Positions 42,595-51,818 of a stretch of 64,000 nucleotides of DNA are shown here, piece after piece. Under the pieces are notes generated by a model. It was given only the letters and a program-made list of their open reading frames with translations. It had not been told where the DNA came from and did no database searches. How positions within the stretch are numbered: the first letter of the stretch is position 1; every line of letters starts with the position of its first letter. Both the position numbers and the translations under genes were made by a program. Source of the stretch: Blautia sp. AF19-10LB (lineage in GTDB: Bacteria > Bacillota > Clostridia > Lachnospirales > Lachnospiraceae); assembly GCF_003461245.1 (NCBI RefSeq), contig NZ_QTWS01000001.1, positions 265,496 to 329,495 of the forward strand, read 5' to 3'.

Positions 42595-44085
42595 ATGCAG
42601 GTATTATATAAGAGCACCAGAGGCAAAGGCGAGACAGTAACAGCGTCTATGGCTATTTTGAAAGGACTTTCCGAAGACGGAGGTTTGTTCGTACCTACTT
42701 CTATTCCGAAACTGGATGTTCCTGTAGAGAAACTTGCTCAGATGACATATCAGGAAACAGCCTATGAAGTTATGAGCCGTTTTCTTACAGATTTTACAGA
42801 AGAAGAGCTGAAGAACTGTATTGCAAATGCATACGATGAGAAATTCGACACCACAGAGATCGCACCGCTTCATGAGGCAGATGGAGCTTACTATCTGGAA
42901 CTGTTCCACGGTTCTACCATCGCTTTCAAGGATATGGCACTGTCCATTCTTCCACATCTTATGACAACAGCAGCGAGAAAGAACCAGGTCAAGAACGACA
43001 TCGTGATCCTGACTGCAACTTCCGGAGATACCGGTAAGGCTGCACTGGCTGGTTTTGCAGATGTTCCGGGAACAAGGATTATCGTATTCTATCCGAAGCA
43101 CGGTGTAAGCCCGATCCAGGAGAAGCAGATGGTAACTCAGAAGGGTGCCAACACAGCCGTTGTAGGTATCACAGGAAACTTCGACGACGCACAGACCGCA
43201 GTCAAGAAGATGTTCAACGATAAGGAACTTGCCGCAGAGCTTAATGAGGCAGGCTTCCAGTTCTCCTCCGCAAACTCCATCAACATCGGCCGTCTGGTAC
43301 CGCAGATCGTATATTATGTATATGCTTATGCGAAACTGGTCAAGAAAGGTGCCATCAAGGCAGGAGATGAGATCAATGTTGTTGTTCCTACCGGAAACTT
43401 CGGAAACATCCTTGCTGCATTCTATGCAAAACAGATGGGACTTCCGATCCACAAACTGATCTGTGCTTCCAATGAAAACAAAGTCCTGTTTGATTTCTTC
43501 CGTACAGGAACTTACGACAGAAAGAGAGATTTTATCCTTACAACTTCTCCATCCATGGATATCCTGATCTCCAGTAACCTGGAGCGTCTGATCTACCGTC
43601 TCACAGGAGAGAATGCAGAGAAATGTGCAGAACTGATGCAGGCATTAAGTCAGGGTGGTGAATACACGATCACAGACGAAATGAAAGCAGGACTTGCTGA
43701 CTTCTACGGAAACTACTGCAGCGAAGCAGAGACCAAAGAAGCGATTCATGAGACATTTGAGAAGGCAGACTATGTGATCGATCCGCATACAGCAGTTGCA
43801 GCAGGCGTTTACAAGAAATATGTCAAAGACACAGATGACACTCTTCCGACTGTGATCGCATCCACAGCAAGCCCGTACAAATTCACAAGAAGTGTTATGG
43901 CTGCAATCTCCAACAAGGGAGAGGGACTGGATGACTTCGCACTGGCAGATGAGCTGACCAAGATCTCCGGTGTCAAGATCCCGAGAGCAGTAGAGGAGAT
44001 CCGTACAGCACCTGTCCTTCATGACAGAGTTGTAGATGCACCGGATATGCCGGCAGCAGTTAAGGACATCCTTGGAATCCACTGA
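42595..44085 (+). CDS. thrC: Threonine synthase
   Basis: 496-residue PLP enzyme converting O-phosphohomoserine to threonine. Family start MQVLYKSTRGKGETVTASMAILKGLSEDGGLFVP, the PLP lysine in HGSTIAFKDMALSILPHL, and the phosphate-binding loop TATSGDTGKAAL. C-terminal KNGL-type loop and LDD end as usual. The frame opens at 42277 within the hydrolase gene, but ATG 42595 follows AGGAAGG and matches the family N-terminus. Flanked by terminators, so it is monocistronic. Confidence 0.96.
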   Translation: MQVLYKSTRGKGETVTASMAILKGLSEDGGLFVPTSIPKLDVPVEKLAQMTYQETAYEVMSRFLTDFTEEELKNCIANAYDEKFDTTEIAPLHEADGAYYLELFHGSTIAFKDMALSILPHLMTTAARKNQVKNDIVILTATSGDTGKAALAGFADVPGTRIIVFYPKHGVSPIQEKQMVTQKGANTAVVGITGNFDDAQTAVKKMFNDKELAAELNEAGFQFSSANSINIGRLVPQIVYYVYAYAKLVKKGAIKAGDEINVVVPTGNFGNILAAFYAKQMGLPIHKLICASNENKVLFDFFRTGTYDRKRDFILTTSPSMDILISSNLERLIYRLTGENAEKCAELMQALSQGGEYTITDEMKAGLADFYGNYCSEAETKEAIHETFEKADYVIDPHTAVAAGVYKKYVKDTDDTLPTVIASTASPYKFTRSVMAAISNKGEGLDDFALADELTKISGVKIPRAVEEIRTAPVLHDRVVDAPDMPAAVKDILGIH

Positions 44086-44122
44086 GAATAAACTATAATC
44101 AAATAACGAAGTAATAATAAAA

Positions 44123-44181
44123 GATATCCTGACAGATCCTCTGTTTTATTGAGCAGTGTGGTCTGTGCAGGATATTTTTTT
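44123..44181 (+). terminator. Terminator after thrC
   Basis: GATATCCTGACAGATCC (44123-44139) pairs imperfectly with GGTCTGTGCAGGATAT (44160-44175), then TTTTTT. Confidence 0.85.
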
Positions 44182-44330
44182 ATGGGGAAAGATGGAAAAT
44201 TAAGAAACTTTAAGAAATGATTCAGGAAATGTTAAAGAGACTGTGTAAAAATATGACACGTAAGGGCAGGTGAAAGTTAGAAACATGACATACTGAACTT
44301 TTGCGATTTTAAATATGGAGGATAACTAAT

Positions 44331-45923
44331 ATGGCATATCATCAGGGAATCTACCTGTTCTGCTTTCTTCCTTTTGTTGTACTTGTTTATGCATTGACTC
44401 CCAGGAAAATCCGGCGTGCGGTCCTGATACTGGCAGGATACGTCTTTTTCTGGTCTTTCAGCCGCTGGCTTGTCGTTTACCTGATCGGAGTAACGACATT
44501 GATCTATGGAATCGGATGTCATATGGATCATCTGAAAGCTGAGGGAAAAAAGAAGGCAAAAGAACAGGGAGCCAGAGAGCCCCGTACTTTCATAAAGAAG
44601 CAGTATAAGTCCAGAGAAAAAAGAACGCTGATCGCAGGGATCCTGCTCCTTTTGGGGATTCTTGGATATCTGAAATATTGTAATTTCTTTGTGACAAATA
44701 TAAATCATATCCTTGAAATGTCAGGAAGATCAGTCTTCCTTCAGCCGCAGACACTGCTGATTCCGATCGGAATCTCTTTTTACACACTGGAAGCTGTCGG
44801 ATACATGGCAGATGTGTACTGGGGCAGGATCCATGCGGAGAAAAACTGGGCAAAAATAGCATTGTTTCTTGGATTTTTTCCGCAGATCATGGAGGGACCG
44901 ATCGGTACGTGGAATGAGACTGCTGATGCACTCTGGGAATGTGCACCAGTACGCATGGAAAATCTTGCACAGGGAGCCATACGTATTGTATGGGGAATGT
45001 TCAAGAAGATCGTAGTTGCAGACAGACTCTATATGATCGTACAGATGATCTTTGAACATTATCAGAATTACCATGGCGTGATGATCCTGGTCGGGGCAGT
45101 TTCCTATACGCTGCAGCTTTATATGGAGTTTTCCGGCTGCATGGATATTGTGATCGGAAGCGGAAATCTGTTTGGTGTGGCTTTGCCCGAAAACTTCCGT
45201 CAGCCATTTTTTTCTGGAAATGCTTCGGAATTCTGGAGAAGATGGCACATTACTCTGGGCGCATGGCTCAAAGCCTATGTGTTTTATCCGGTTTCTGTCT
45301 CCGGGATCGTAAAAAAATGGAATCATTTTGGAAGAGAACATGCAGGAAAATATCTTACAAAGATGGGCATTTTTGCCCTGACGCTGTTTCCGGTCTGGCT
45401 CAGTAACGGTCTGTGGCATGGAGCACAGTGGAATTATATTTTTTATGGAATGTATTATTTTGTGATCCTGCTTGCAGGAGAAGCGGTGGCACCTGTCAGG
45501 GAAGGAATCCTTAAGAAGTTTAACCTGAACGAAAAGGCACTGTACTGGAGAGTTCCGCAGATATTAAAAACCTGGGTGATCATTTTTACAGGAGAGATGT
45601 TTTTCCGGGCAAATGGACTGAGAGCGGGTCTGCATATGTTTGGAAGTATTTTTCATGGATTTGAATTGCACAGACTCTGGGATGGAAGTCTGCTTCGTTT
45701 AGGTCTGTCTGTACCTGACCTTGGAATTACTGTCGTGGGCATCCTTGTGGTCACTGTTTATGATATTCTGAAAGAAAGGGAAATGCTGAACTGGTCAAAA
45801 CTGCAGCAGATGAAAGTTCCGTCACGGTGGCTTTTGTACTATGTACTTATTTTTGCAGTAATTCTGTTTGGAGCATATGGCACCGGTTATCAGCAGGTAG
45901 ATTTGATCTATGCAGGATTTTAG
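44331..45923 (+). CDS. MBOAT family O-acyltransferase
   Basis: 530 residues, many TM segments (for example IYLFCFLPFVVLVYAL, ILLLLGILGYLKYCNFFV, IPIGISFYTLEAVGYMA, GVMILVGAVSYTLQLYM, IFALTLFPVWLSNGLWHG). MBOAT motifs: EFWRRWHITLGAWLKAYVF and the catalytic-His region NGLWHGAQWNYIFYG. Related to AlgI/DltB proteins that pass acyl groups across the membrane to surface polymers. The SGNH-type gene downstream (14-base overlap) is the usual partner. Acceptor polymer unknown. AGGAGG-like site (TGGAGG) before ATG. Confidence 0.9.
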   Translation: MAYHQGIYLFCFLPFVVLVYALTPRKIRRAVLILAGYVFFWSFSRWLVVYLIGVTTLIYGIGCHMDHLKAEGKKKAKEQGAREPRTFIKKQYKSREKRTLIAGILLLLGILGYLKYCNFFVTNINHILEMSGRSVFLQPQTLLIPIGISFYTLEAVGYMADVYWGRIHAEKNWAKIALFLGFFPQIMEGPIGTWNETADALWECAPVRMENLAQGAIRIVWGMFKKIVVADRLYMIVQMIFEHYQNYHGVMILVGAVSYTLQLYMEFSGCMDIVIGSGNLFGVALPENFRQPFFSGNASEFWRRWHITLGAWLKAYVFYPVSVSGIVKKWNHFGREHAGKYLTKMGIFALTLFPVWLSNGLWHGAQWNYIFYGMYYFVILLAGEAVAPVREGILKKFNLNEKALYWRVPQILKTWVIIFTGEMFFRANGLRAGLHMFGSIFHGFELHRLWDGSLLRLGLSVPDLGITVVGILVVTVYDILKEREMLNWSKLQQMKVPSRWLLYYVLIFAVILFGAYGTGYQQVDLIYAGF

Positions 45924-46905
45924 GAAAAAAATAGTAAGGCCGGTGGTTTTCTGTGCGATTCTTTTGTGCCTTCTGATGGCAGCTTCTGCGGTGATGTCTG
46001 CTCTGGCACGGACAAATACAGATCTGGTACAGAACAGAAACAAGAGTATGGTTGAGCTGGAAAATGAACCGGCAGACACGATCGATGTTCTTGTGATCGG
46101 AGACAGTGAGAGCTATACAACCGTTTCTCCAATGGAAATCTGGGACAAGGAAGGCATTCCTTCCTATGTAGGCGGGCAGACCGGTCAGAAAATACAGGAG
46201 AGCTACTACATGCTCAAAAAAGCACTCAAAACCCAGAAACCCAAAGTTGTCGCGATCGAGACAAATATGATATTCCGATCGCAGAGCGCAGTGCGTGGTA
46301 TCAAAGAGACTCTGGTACAGACGATGCTTTATTATTTCCCTGTATTCCGTCTTCATAATTCCTGGAAAGCATGGGTGACAGGAGAAGACAAAAGGAGTCA
46401 GACGTTTTATAAAGGATTTGTTCTCAGAGATGTTGTGGAAGCCTATACAGGTGGATCTTATATGAAAAAAACCGCCAAAACGGAACGGATGTCCCGCATT
46501 ACAAGATTTATGATGGATCAGATCGTCAGCCTGTGCAGAAAAAATAATATTCAGCTCTTTCTGTACAGTGCGCCGTCTCCGAAGAACTACTCTTTCCGGA
46601 AACATAATACCATGGAAGCATATGCGAGAGAAAACGGACTTAAATATCTGGATCTGAACCTGAAAATTAAAGAACTGGGTATAAACTGGTCGGAGGACAG
46701 CCTTGATAAAGGTGATCATCTGAACATACTTGGGGCTGTAAAAGTATCAGATTATCTTGGCAGATACCTGAAAAAAGAGTATCATCTAAAGAGCAGAAAA
46801 AGTGAAAGTACATACAGATCCTGGAATGAATCTCTGATACAGTACCGGGAGGCGGCGCAAAATGCAGAAAAACAGGCAAAAAAGAAAGTAAAGGCGGGGA
46901 GCTGA
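45910..46905 (+). CDS. Membrane-anchored SGNH/DltD-like protein
   Basis: 331 residues. N-terminal TM (about residues 10-30). SGNH-type blocks: VIGDSESYTT (GDS, about 62-71), ETNMI, and DKGDHLNILGAVKVSDYL with Asp/His near the end. AlgX/DltD-like acyl-transfer partner of the MBOAT protein. The overlap with the upstream gene and context support a two-protein O-acylation unit. Lys/Arg-rich C-terminus. Confidence 0.78.
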   Translation: MQDFRKKIVRPVVFCAILLCLLMAASAVMSALARTNTDLVQNRNKSMVELENEPADTIDVLVIGDSESYTTVSPMEIWDKEGIPSYVGGQTGQKIQESYYMLKKALKTQKPKVVAIETNMIFRSQSAVRGIKETLVQTMLYYFPVFRLHNSWKAWVTGEDKRSQTFYKGFVLRDVVEAYTGGSYMKKTAKTERMSRITRFMMDQIVSLCRKNNIQLFLYSAPSPKNYSFRKHNTMEAYARENGLKYLDLNLKIKELGINWSEDSLDKGDHLNILGAVKVSDYLGRYLKKEYHLKSRKSESTYRSWNESLIQYREAAQNAEKQAKKKVKAGS

Positions 46906-46908
46906 ACA

Positions 46909-47625
46909 TTGAGTAAAGAGAGAATATTGATCGTTGAGGATGACGCAGATATCCGAGAGGGTGTCCGGATCCTTCTGGAAAGTGAAGATTATATGGTAGA
47001 TGAGGCAGAGGATGGCAGAGAGGGGCTTGAGAATCTTCGGGATGACACAGATCTTGTCATTCTGGATATTATGATGCCGGGAATCTCCGGACTTCGTACC
47101 TGCGAGGAAATAAGAAAGATATCGAATGTCCCGGTGTTATTCCTGACGGCTAAAGTACAGGAATCTGACAAGCTGATCGGACTGATGGCCGGAGGAGATG
47201 ACTATCTTACAAAGCCGTTCTCCTATGCAGAACTTCTGGGGAGAGTCAAGGCACTCCTTCGGAGATATAAAGTTTATATGGGCAAAAATGAAACATCAGA
47301 GGGTCAGGAGGATAATTACATAAAGATCGGCAATATACGGATCAACCGCAATTATAATGAAGTATTTGTGGATGGAAAGGAGAAAGAGTTTTCGGAACTT
47401 GAGTACCGGATCCTGCTTCTTCTGATGGAACATCCGCGTAAAATATTTTCTGCACAGAACATTTATGAAAGTGTCTGGAACGAACCATATTTTTATTCCT
47501 GCAACGGTACTGTGATGGTCCATATCCGGAAACTCCGGGTAAAGATCGAAAAGAATCCTCAGAATCCCAGATATATAACGACCGTGTGGGGAAAGGGGTA
47601 TAAATTTGACGCAAGGTATTCCTAG
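46909..47625 (+). CDS. OmpR/PhoB-family response regulator
   Basis: 238 residues. Receiver domain with phosphoacceptor Asp in LVILDIMMPGISG, acidic pocket EDDAD near the N-terminus, and conserved Thr/Lys in LFLTAK and YLTKPF. C-terminal winged helix: FSELEYRILLLLMEHP, NGTVMVHIRKLRVKIE, TVWGKGYKF. TTG start 46909 with GGGGA at 46896-46900. Partner of the histidine kinase overlapping its end; may regulate the acyltransferase operon. Confidence 0.92.
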   Translation: MSKERILIVEDDADIREGVRILLESEDYMVDEAEDGREGLENLRDDTDLVILDIMMPGISGLRTCEEIRKISNVPVLFLTAKVQESDKLIGLMAGGDDYLTKPFSYAELLGRVKALLRRYKVYMGKNETSEGQEDNYIKIGNIRINRNYNEVFVDGKEKEFSELEYRILLLLMEHPRKIFSAQNIYESVWNEPYFYSCNGTVMVHIRKLRVKIEKNPQNPRYITTVWGKGYKFDARYS

Positions 47626-48931
47626 AAGAAATTCTCTCTATTTTCAGCTTCTGATCCTGCTACTGTTTTCCATGCTGGCTGCAGTAGGCGTGTTTTATGG
47701 GGTAGACAGGATTGGCGAAGAAATGGTTTATGAGTACTATGTCAATTCTGATTATTCCGAGCGAAAAGATGAACTGTATGTTTCGAGACTGCAGGAGTAT
47801 GTTTCACAGGAAAAATTAAGTACGTCTGACGTTCTGGTACTGTCAAAATGGATGGATAAAGAGAAAGTGCTGAGTTCCATGCTGGTGTTTAAGGATGATA
47901 TCTTGGTTTATGATTCCGATTATCCGGAAGAGCTGAATATTCGCAATGAAAAAATCCCCAAGAACTATTACGGATGGAATGCGTTTTATTCTGTACAGTT
48001 TTCAGATGGGGAGGCAGAAATTTCCCTCTCAGGAGTCTATGATTACCAGCTGTACAATTATATGATATTTGCAGCACTGGCTCTTTCAGCGGTAGTATTT
48101 GTTATTCTCGTCCTGATGGGGATTCGAAAAAAGATGAATTACATTTGGAAACTGAGCAGGGAAATTGAGATCCTTGAAGGGGGCGACCTTGACTATTCTG
48201 TTACTGTTTCCGGGAAAGATGAACTTACAGCTCTTGCACAGGGGCTGGAATGCATGAGGAAATCTTTTAAGAAACAGGTGCAGCAGGAAGCAGAGATCGT
48301 GAAGGAAAATCAGAAAATAGTCACACAGATGTCCCATGATCTGCGGACTCCTCTGACTTCGATCATGCTGTATACAGAACTTCTTGAAAAGGGAACCTAT
48401 AAAGACGAGGAACAGTTTTGCGAGTATATAAAAAAAATCCACCGCAAAACAAGACGGATGAAACAGCTCACAGACAATCTGTTTGAGTATTCACTGGTAA
48501 GCAGTGATCAGGAGATTTCCATGGAAGAGCTCGAAAGCGAAAAACTTCTGTTTTATGATCTGTTTTCGGAGACGATCAGTTATCTGGAGCATCAGGGGTT
48601 CCAGGTGGATTTTCAGGTAGAATGGTCAGAGTCCAGAATGCAGGTATCAACAGACTATGTTTCCCGTATCCTGGATAACATCACTTCCAATATTCAGAAA
48701 TATGCAGATAAAAAAGCACCAGTTACAATAGGAACAGCCAGACGTAATGGCATGAGAGGATTTTATTTTGAAAACAGGATTTCCTGTACAGGAGATCCTC
48801 AGGAAAGTACAGGTGTGGGAATCCAGAGTATCAAAAACATGATGACAAAAATGGGAGGCAAATGCACTGTCAGCCAGGAAAAAGACATTTTCAGACTGAT
48901 ATTATATTTTCCATATTGTGAGATATCATAA
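47606..48931 (+). CDS. Sensor histidine kinase
   Basis: 441 residues. TM1 (about 13-32), extracytoplasmic sensor region of about 130 residues, TM2 (about 152-170), HAMP-like linker (about 171-225), HisKA with VTQMSHDLRTPLTSIMLY (phospho-His), HATPase_c with N-box NITSNIQKYA and G-box GVGIQS; the G1/F region is reduced. TTG start 47606 within the regulator gene, 20-base overlap, GGGG upstream. Confidence 0.9.
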   Translation: MTQGIPRRNSLYFQLLILLLFSMLAAVGVFYGVDRIGEEMVYEYYVNSDYSERKDELYVSRLQEYVSQEKLSTSDVLVLSKWMDKEKVLSSMLVFKDDILVYDSDYPEELNIRNEKIPKNYYGWNAFYSVQFSDGEAEISLSGVYDYQLYNYMIFAALALSAVVFVILVLMGIRKKMNYIWKLSREIEILEGGDLDYSVTVSGKDELTALAQGLECMRKSFKKQVQQEAEIVKENQKIVTQMSHDLRTPLTSIMLYTELLEKGTYKDEEQFCEYIKKIHRKTRRMKQLTDNLFEYSLVSSDQEISMEELESEKLLFYDLFSETISYLEHQGFQVDFQVEWSESRMQVSTDYVSRILDNITSNIQKYADKKAPVTIGTARRNGMRGFYFENRISCTGDPQESTGVGIQSIKNMMTKMGGKCTVSQEKDIFRLILYFPYCEIS

Positions 48932-48960
48932 CTGTTCAGGAGACATGTCACACAGAGAAG

Positions 48961-49005
48961 AAAGGCTGTAACTCGGAGAAATGATCTGAGTTACAGCCTT
49001 TTTTC
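48961..49005. terminator. Bidirectional terminator, histidine kinase / rqcH
   Basis: Stem AAAGGCTGTAACTC (48961-48974) / GAGTTACAGCCTTT (48988-49001), then TTTTC; converging genes end on both sides. Confidence 0.88.
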
Positions 49006-49008
49006 TGG

Positions 49009-50766
49009 TTATTTTCCGGAAGGAACTTCCTGGATCCCTGTGATATCCGGCTCTGCCATCAGGGAGTAGTTCGTATAATAAACGACAAATCCCGGTTTGG
49101 CACCGCCAGGTTTTTTGACATGTTTTTTCTGAATGTAGTCGATCTCGACTTTTGGGGCAGTGCGGCCTTTGGAGTAATAAGCTGCAAGGCGGCCTGCTTC
49201 CTCAAAGGTGCGGTCCGGAAGCTCTCCGTCCGGAGTTTTGACAACGACATGGGAGCCTGCCATCTTTTTGGCGTGGAACCACCAGTCGTTTCCGGTTGCC
49301 TGTTTGAAAGTTAGCTCATCATTCTGGAAGTTGTTTTTGCCGACGAAGATATCAAATCCGTCACTGGAAATATAGTGGAATGGTTTGGACTTGGTCTGCG
49401 CCTTTGCACCTTTTTTGCCAGAATAATGTTTTTTGATGTAGCCGTACTCGGTCAGCTCTTCCTTGATCTGGCTTAAATCACTCTCTGCGAGGGCGATATC
49501 AAGGGCGTTGGAGATGGATTCCAGATGCTCGATCTCGGATTCTGTATCGGCAAGCTGTTCGGTAAGAGCTTCCTCGGTACGTTTGAGTTTGCCGTAGCGG
49601 TCGAAATATTTCTTTGCATTTTCCTGAGGAGTCAGGGTCGGGTCAAGAGGGATCGTGATCTCCTCATTGGTGTAATAATTCAGGGCTTTGAAAGATTTGC
49701 AGCCCTCTTCCAGGCCGTAGCCGTAGGTATTGATGAGTTCGCCGTAGACTTTGTATTTGTCCTTCTTGGCAGTGTCTTTCATCTGTTTCTGCTGAAGGGC
49801 GTATTTCTTGCGGTTACGCTCCAGGGCAGTTTGTACGATCCTTCGAAGATCAGAAGATTTCTGACGGATACGGTTCAGGGTATCGCGGGATGCGTAATAG
49901 GTTTCCAGCATGGAAGAAACGGTCGGGAAAGTTTCACTGTGGTATTCGCTTCCGTACTGTGTCAGAGGAAGTACAGCGTATTCTACCGGCTCGTTGTCAC
50001 GGTAGATGATGTTCGGTGTGAAATCTCCTTCTACGACCTGATCCATCAGCCGGCGGAAAGTGTGGTAGAGATGTGTGGCAGCAGTCTCGTTCAGAGACTG
50101 TGCGGCATCGCTTCCGTCGATGGAGGCACGGTAGCAGATCTCCTCTGCGATCAGCGGGCTTAAGCCGGTGAGAGAGGTGTAGAGTGCCTTGGATATGTTG
50201 CATGGTTTATGGCAGATCGTTTCGATGAATTCTGTCTCTGTGATCGTCAGCGGGTCAGATTTCTCCTGTGTGTGCGGAAGAAAATAATCTCTTCCAGGAA
50301 GAACCTCACGGACAGAACTCATATGAGAAGAAACGTGCTTGATACTGTCGAGGATCATGCGGTTTTCGTCGCAGAAGATGATGTTGCTGTGCTTGCCCAT
50401 CAGTTCTACGATCAGGAACTTCTTACAGGGATCGCCCATCTCATTGCGGTGTTCCAGCTCAAATTCTACAACACGTTCCATGCCGGGCTGGCGGATACTG
50501 CTGATGCGGGCACTGCCGATATGCTTGCGGAGAAGCATACAGAAGTTCGGCGCGGTGAGCGGGCTTGGTTTGTTTTTGCCAGTAAAATAGATCAGAGGAA
50601 GAGAAGCACTGGCAGAGATAAGAAGCCTGCACTGGCCGTTTGCTCCCTTTCCGGTGATCATAAGAGCATCTGATTCAGGCTGGGCGATCTTGTTGAAACG
50701 CCCGCCATCGAGATTACGGTGTAATTCCTGAACCATTGCTGCAATGGTAATTCCATCAAAAGCCAT
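49009..50766 (-). CDS. rqcH: NFACT family ribosome quality-control protein RqcH (FbpA/Rqc2-like)
   Basis: 585 residues. NFACT-N domain (MAFDGITIAAMVQEL, MLLRKHIGSAR, IVELMGKHSNII), HhH region (KALYTSLTGLSPLIAEEIC), coiled-coil middle, and NFACT-R with FVGKNNFQNDELTFKQATGNDWWFHAKKMAGSHVVV. In B. subtilis RqcH adds alanine tails to nascent chains on 50S subunits, and Asp97-Arg98 is needed for tRNA binding; here that position is Glu97-Arg98 (MERVV). Followed on the minus strand by no partner gene; yitT lies upstream behind its own start. Confidence 0.9.
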   Translation of the reverse strand: MAFDGITIAAMVQELHRNLDGGRFNKIAQPESDALMITGKGANGQCRLLISASASLPLIYFTGKNKPSPLTAPNFCMLLRKHIGSARISSIRQPGMERVVEFELEHRNEMGDPCKKFLIVELMGKHSNIIFCDENRMILDSIKHVSSHMSSVREVLPGRDYFLPHTQEKSDPLTITETEFIETICHKPCNISKALYTSLTGLSPLIAEEICYRASIDGSDAAQSLNETAATHLYHTFRRLMDQVVEGDFTPNIIYRDNEPVEYAVLPLTQYGSEYHSETFPTVSSMLETYYASRDTLNRIRQKSSDLRRIVQTALERNRKKYALQQKQMKDTAKKDKYKVYGELINTYGYGLEEGCKSFKALNYYTNEEITIPLDPTLTPQENAKKYFDRYGKLKRTEEALTEQLADTESEIEHLESISNALDIALAESDLSQIKEELTEYGYIKKHYSGKKGAKAQTKSKPFHYISSDGFDIFVGKNNFQNDELTFKQATGNDWWFHAKKMAGSHVVVKTPDGELPDRTFEEAGRLAAYYSKGRTAPKVEIDYIQKKHVKKPGGAKPGFVVYYTNYSLMAEPDITGIQEVPSGK

Positions 50767-50790
50767 AATAAAAATCTCCTTTAATCAAAA

Positions 50791-51633
50791 TCAGACATTA
50801 TGGAATCCCTTACCGATGATCTCACTGGTGTTGGAGATCAGAATAAAGGCGGTTGGCTGATTTCCTTTTATGTAGTTTCTCAGACGGACTGCCTGAGGAC
50901 GGTTGAGCGCGGTTAAGACGATGTATTTGTCTTTTCCGGAAAAAGCCCCCTGTGCGTGGACCACAGTTGCGCTTCGGTTGAGATCGTGAACAAGGAAGTC
51001 GCAGATATCATCCGGGTTGTCACAGACGACATTGAAATACTTGGAAAGGTTGAAACTCTCGATGAAGTTGTCGATCATGAAAGAACGGACCGCAAGACCA
51101 AGGAAAGAATAAAGACCTGTCTCAATGTTGAATACGAAGCAGCCTGCAACCGTGATCATGATATCTGTCACGAGAAGTGCCTTGCCGATATCAAAACTGC
51201 TGTATTTCTTGAGGATCATCGCAATGATATCCGTACCGCCGCTGGAAGAACCGATGTTAAAAAGGATCGCAGAACCAAGTGCAGGAAGTGCGATGGCAAA
51301 ACAAAGTTCCAGCATCGTCTGGTCAGTCAGCGGATGCTCCATCGGACATACACGTGAGAGGAAAGACAGTGCTACGGAAAGCAGGATACTGCAGTAGGCT
51401 GTCTTGGCAGCGAATTTACGTCCAAGCACGACGAAACCGAGTGCAAGAAGCAGCATGTTTACAATGAAAGAAAAGTCACTGGCGGAAATGTTTGTCTTAT
51501 CAGCGACAAGGACCGCCAGACCTGTGATGCCGCCAAAGGTAAAGTTGTTTGTAAATTTGAAAAAATAAGTACCGACTGCCATGATCAGGGTGCTTCCTGT
51601 CAGCAGCGAAAAGTGTTTGATTTTTTCATTCAT
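50791..51633 (-). CDS. YitT family membrane protein
   Basis: 280 residues. Five or six TM segments in the first 180 residues with the YitT blocks FTFGGITGLAVLV, NIGSSSGGTDIIAMIL and FIVNMLLLALGFVVLG; C-terminal DUF2179 domain (LVHDLNRSATVVHAQGAFSGKDKYIVLTAL). Function unknown, membrane. Ribosome site GGAGGAGA on the minus strand. Upstream of rqcH on the same strand, 24 bases apart, so both may form one transcript. Confidence 0.9.
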   Translation of the reverse strand: MNEKIKHFSLLTGSTLIMAVGTYFFKFTNNFTFGGITGLAVLVADKTNISASDFSFIVNMLLLALGFVVLGRKFAAKTAYCSILLSVALSFLSRVCPMEHPLTDQTMLELCFAIALPALGSAILFNIGSSSGGTDIIAMILKKYSSFDIGKALLVTDIMITVAGCFVFNIETGLYSFLGLAVRSFMIDNFIESFNLSKYFNVVCDNPDDICDFLVHDLNRSATVVHAQGAFSGKDKYIVLTALNRPQAVRLRNYIKGNQPTAFILISNTSEIIGKGFHNV

Positions 51634-51749
51634 TTTTGTATTTATCTCCTCCGTGAATTAAGTACGATATAGCCATATTGTAACCTTTTAAAGATGGAAA
51701 TGTCAACGCACCTGCCGGTAGTTGATAAAATATTTATAAAAAAAACGAA

Positions 51750-51778
51750 TTGACTAGAATTTTAGAATGCACTATAAT
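51750..51778 (+). promoter_or_regulatory. Promoter of the yicC-remA-gmk operon
   Basis: -35 TTGACT (51750-51755), 17-base spacer, -10 TATAAT (51773-51778). Confidence 0.85.
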
Positions 51779-51818
51779 AAATCTGTATGTAGAAAAGACT
51801 TGCAAAGTGAGAAAACCT

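Noticed and set aside
49525..50163. 212-residue plus-strand frame inside rqcH
   Set aside because: Antisense to a well-conserved gene; no ribosome site.
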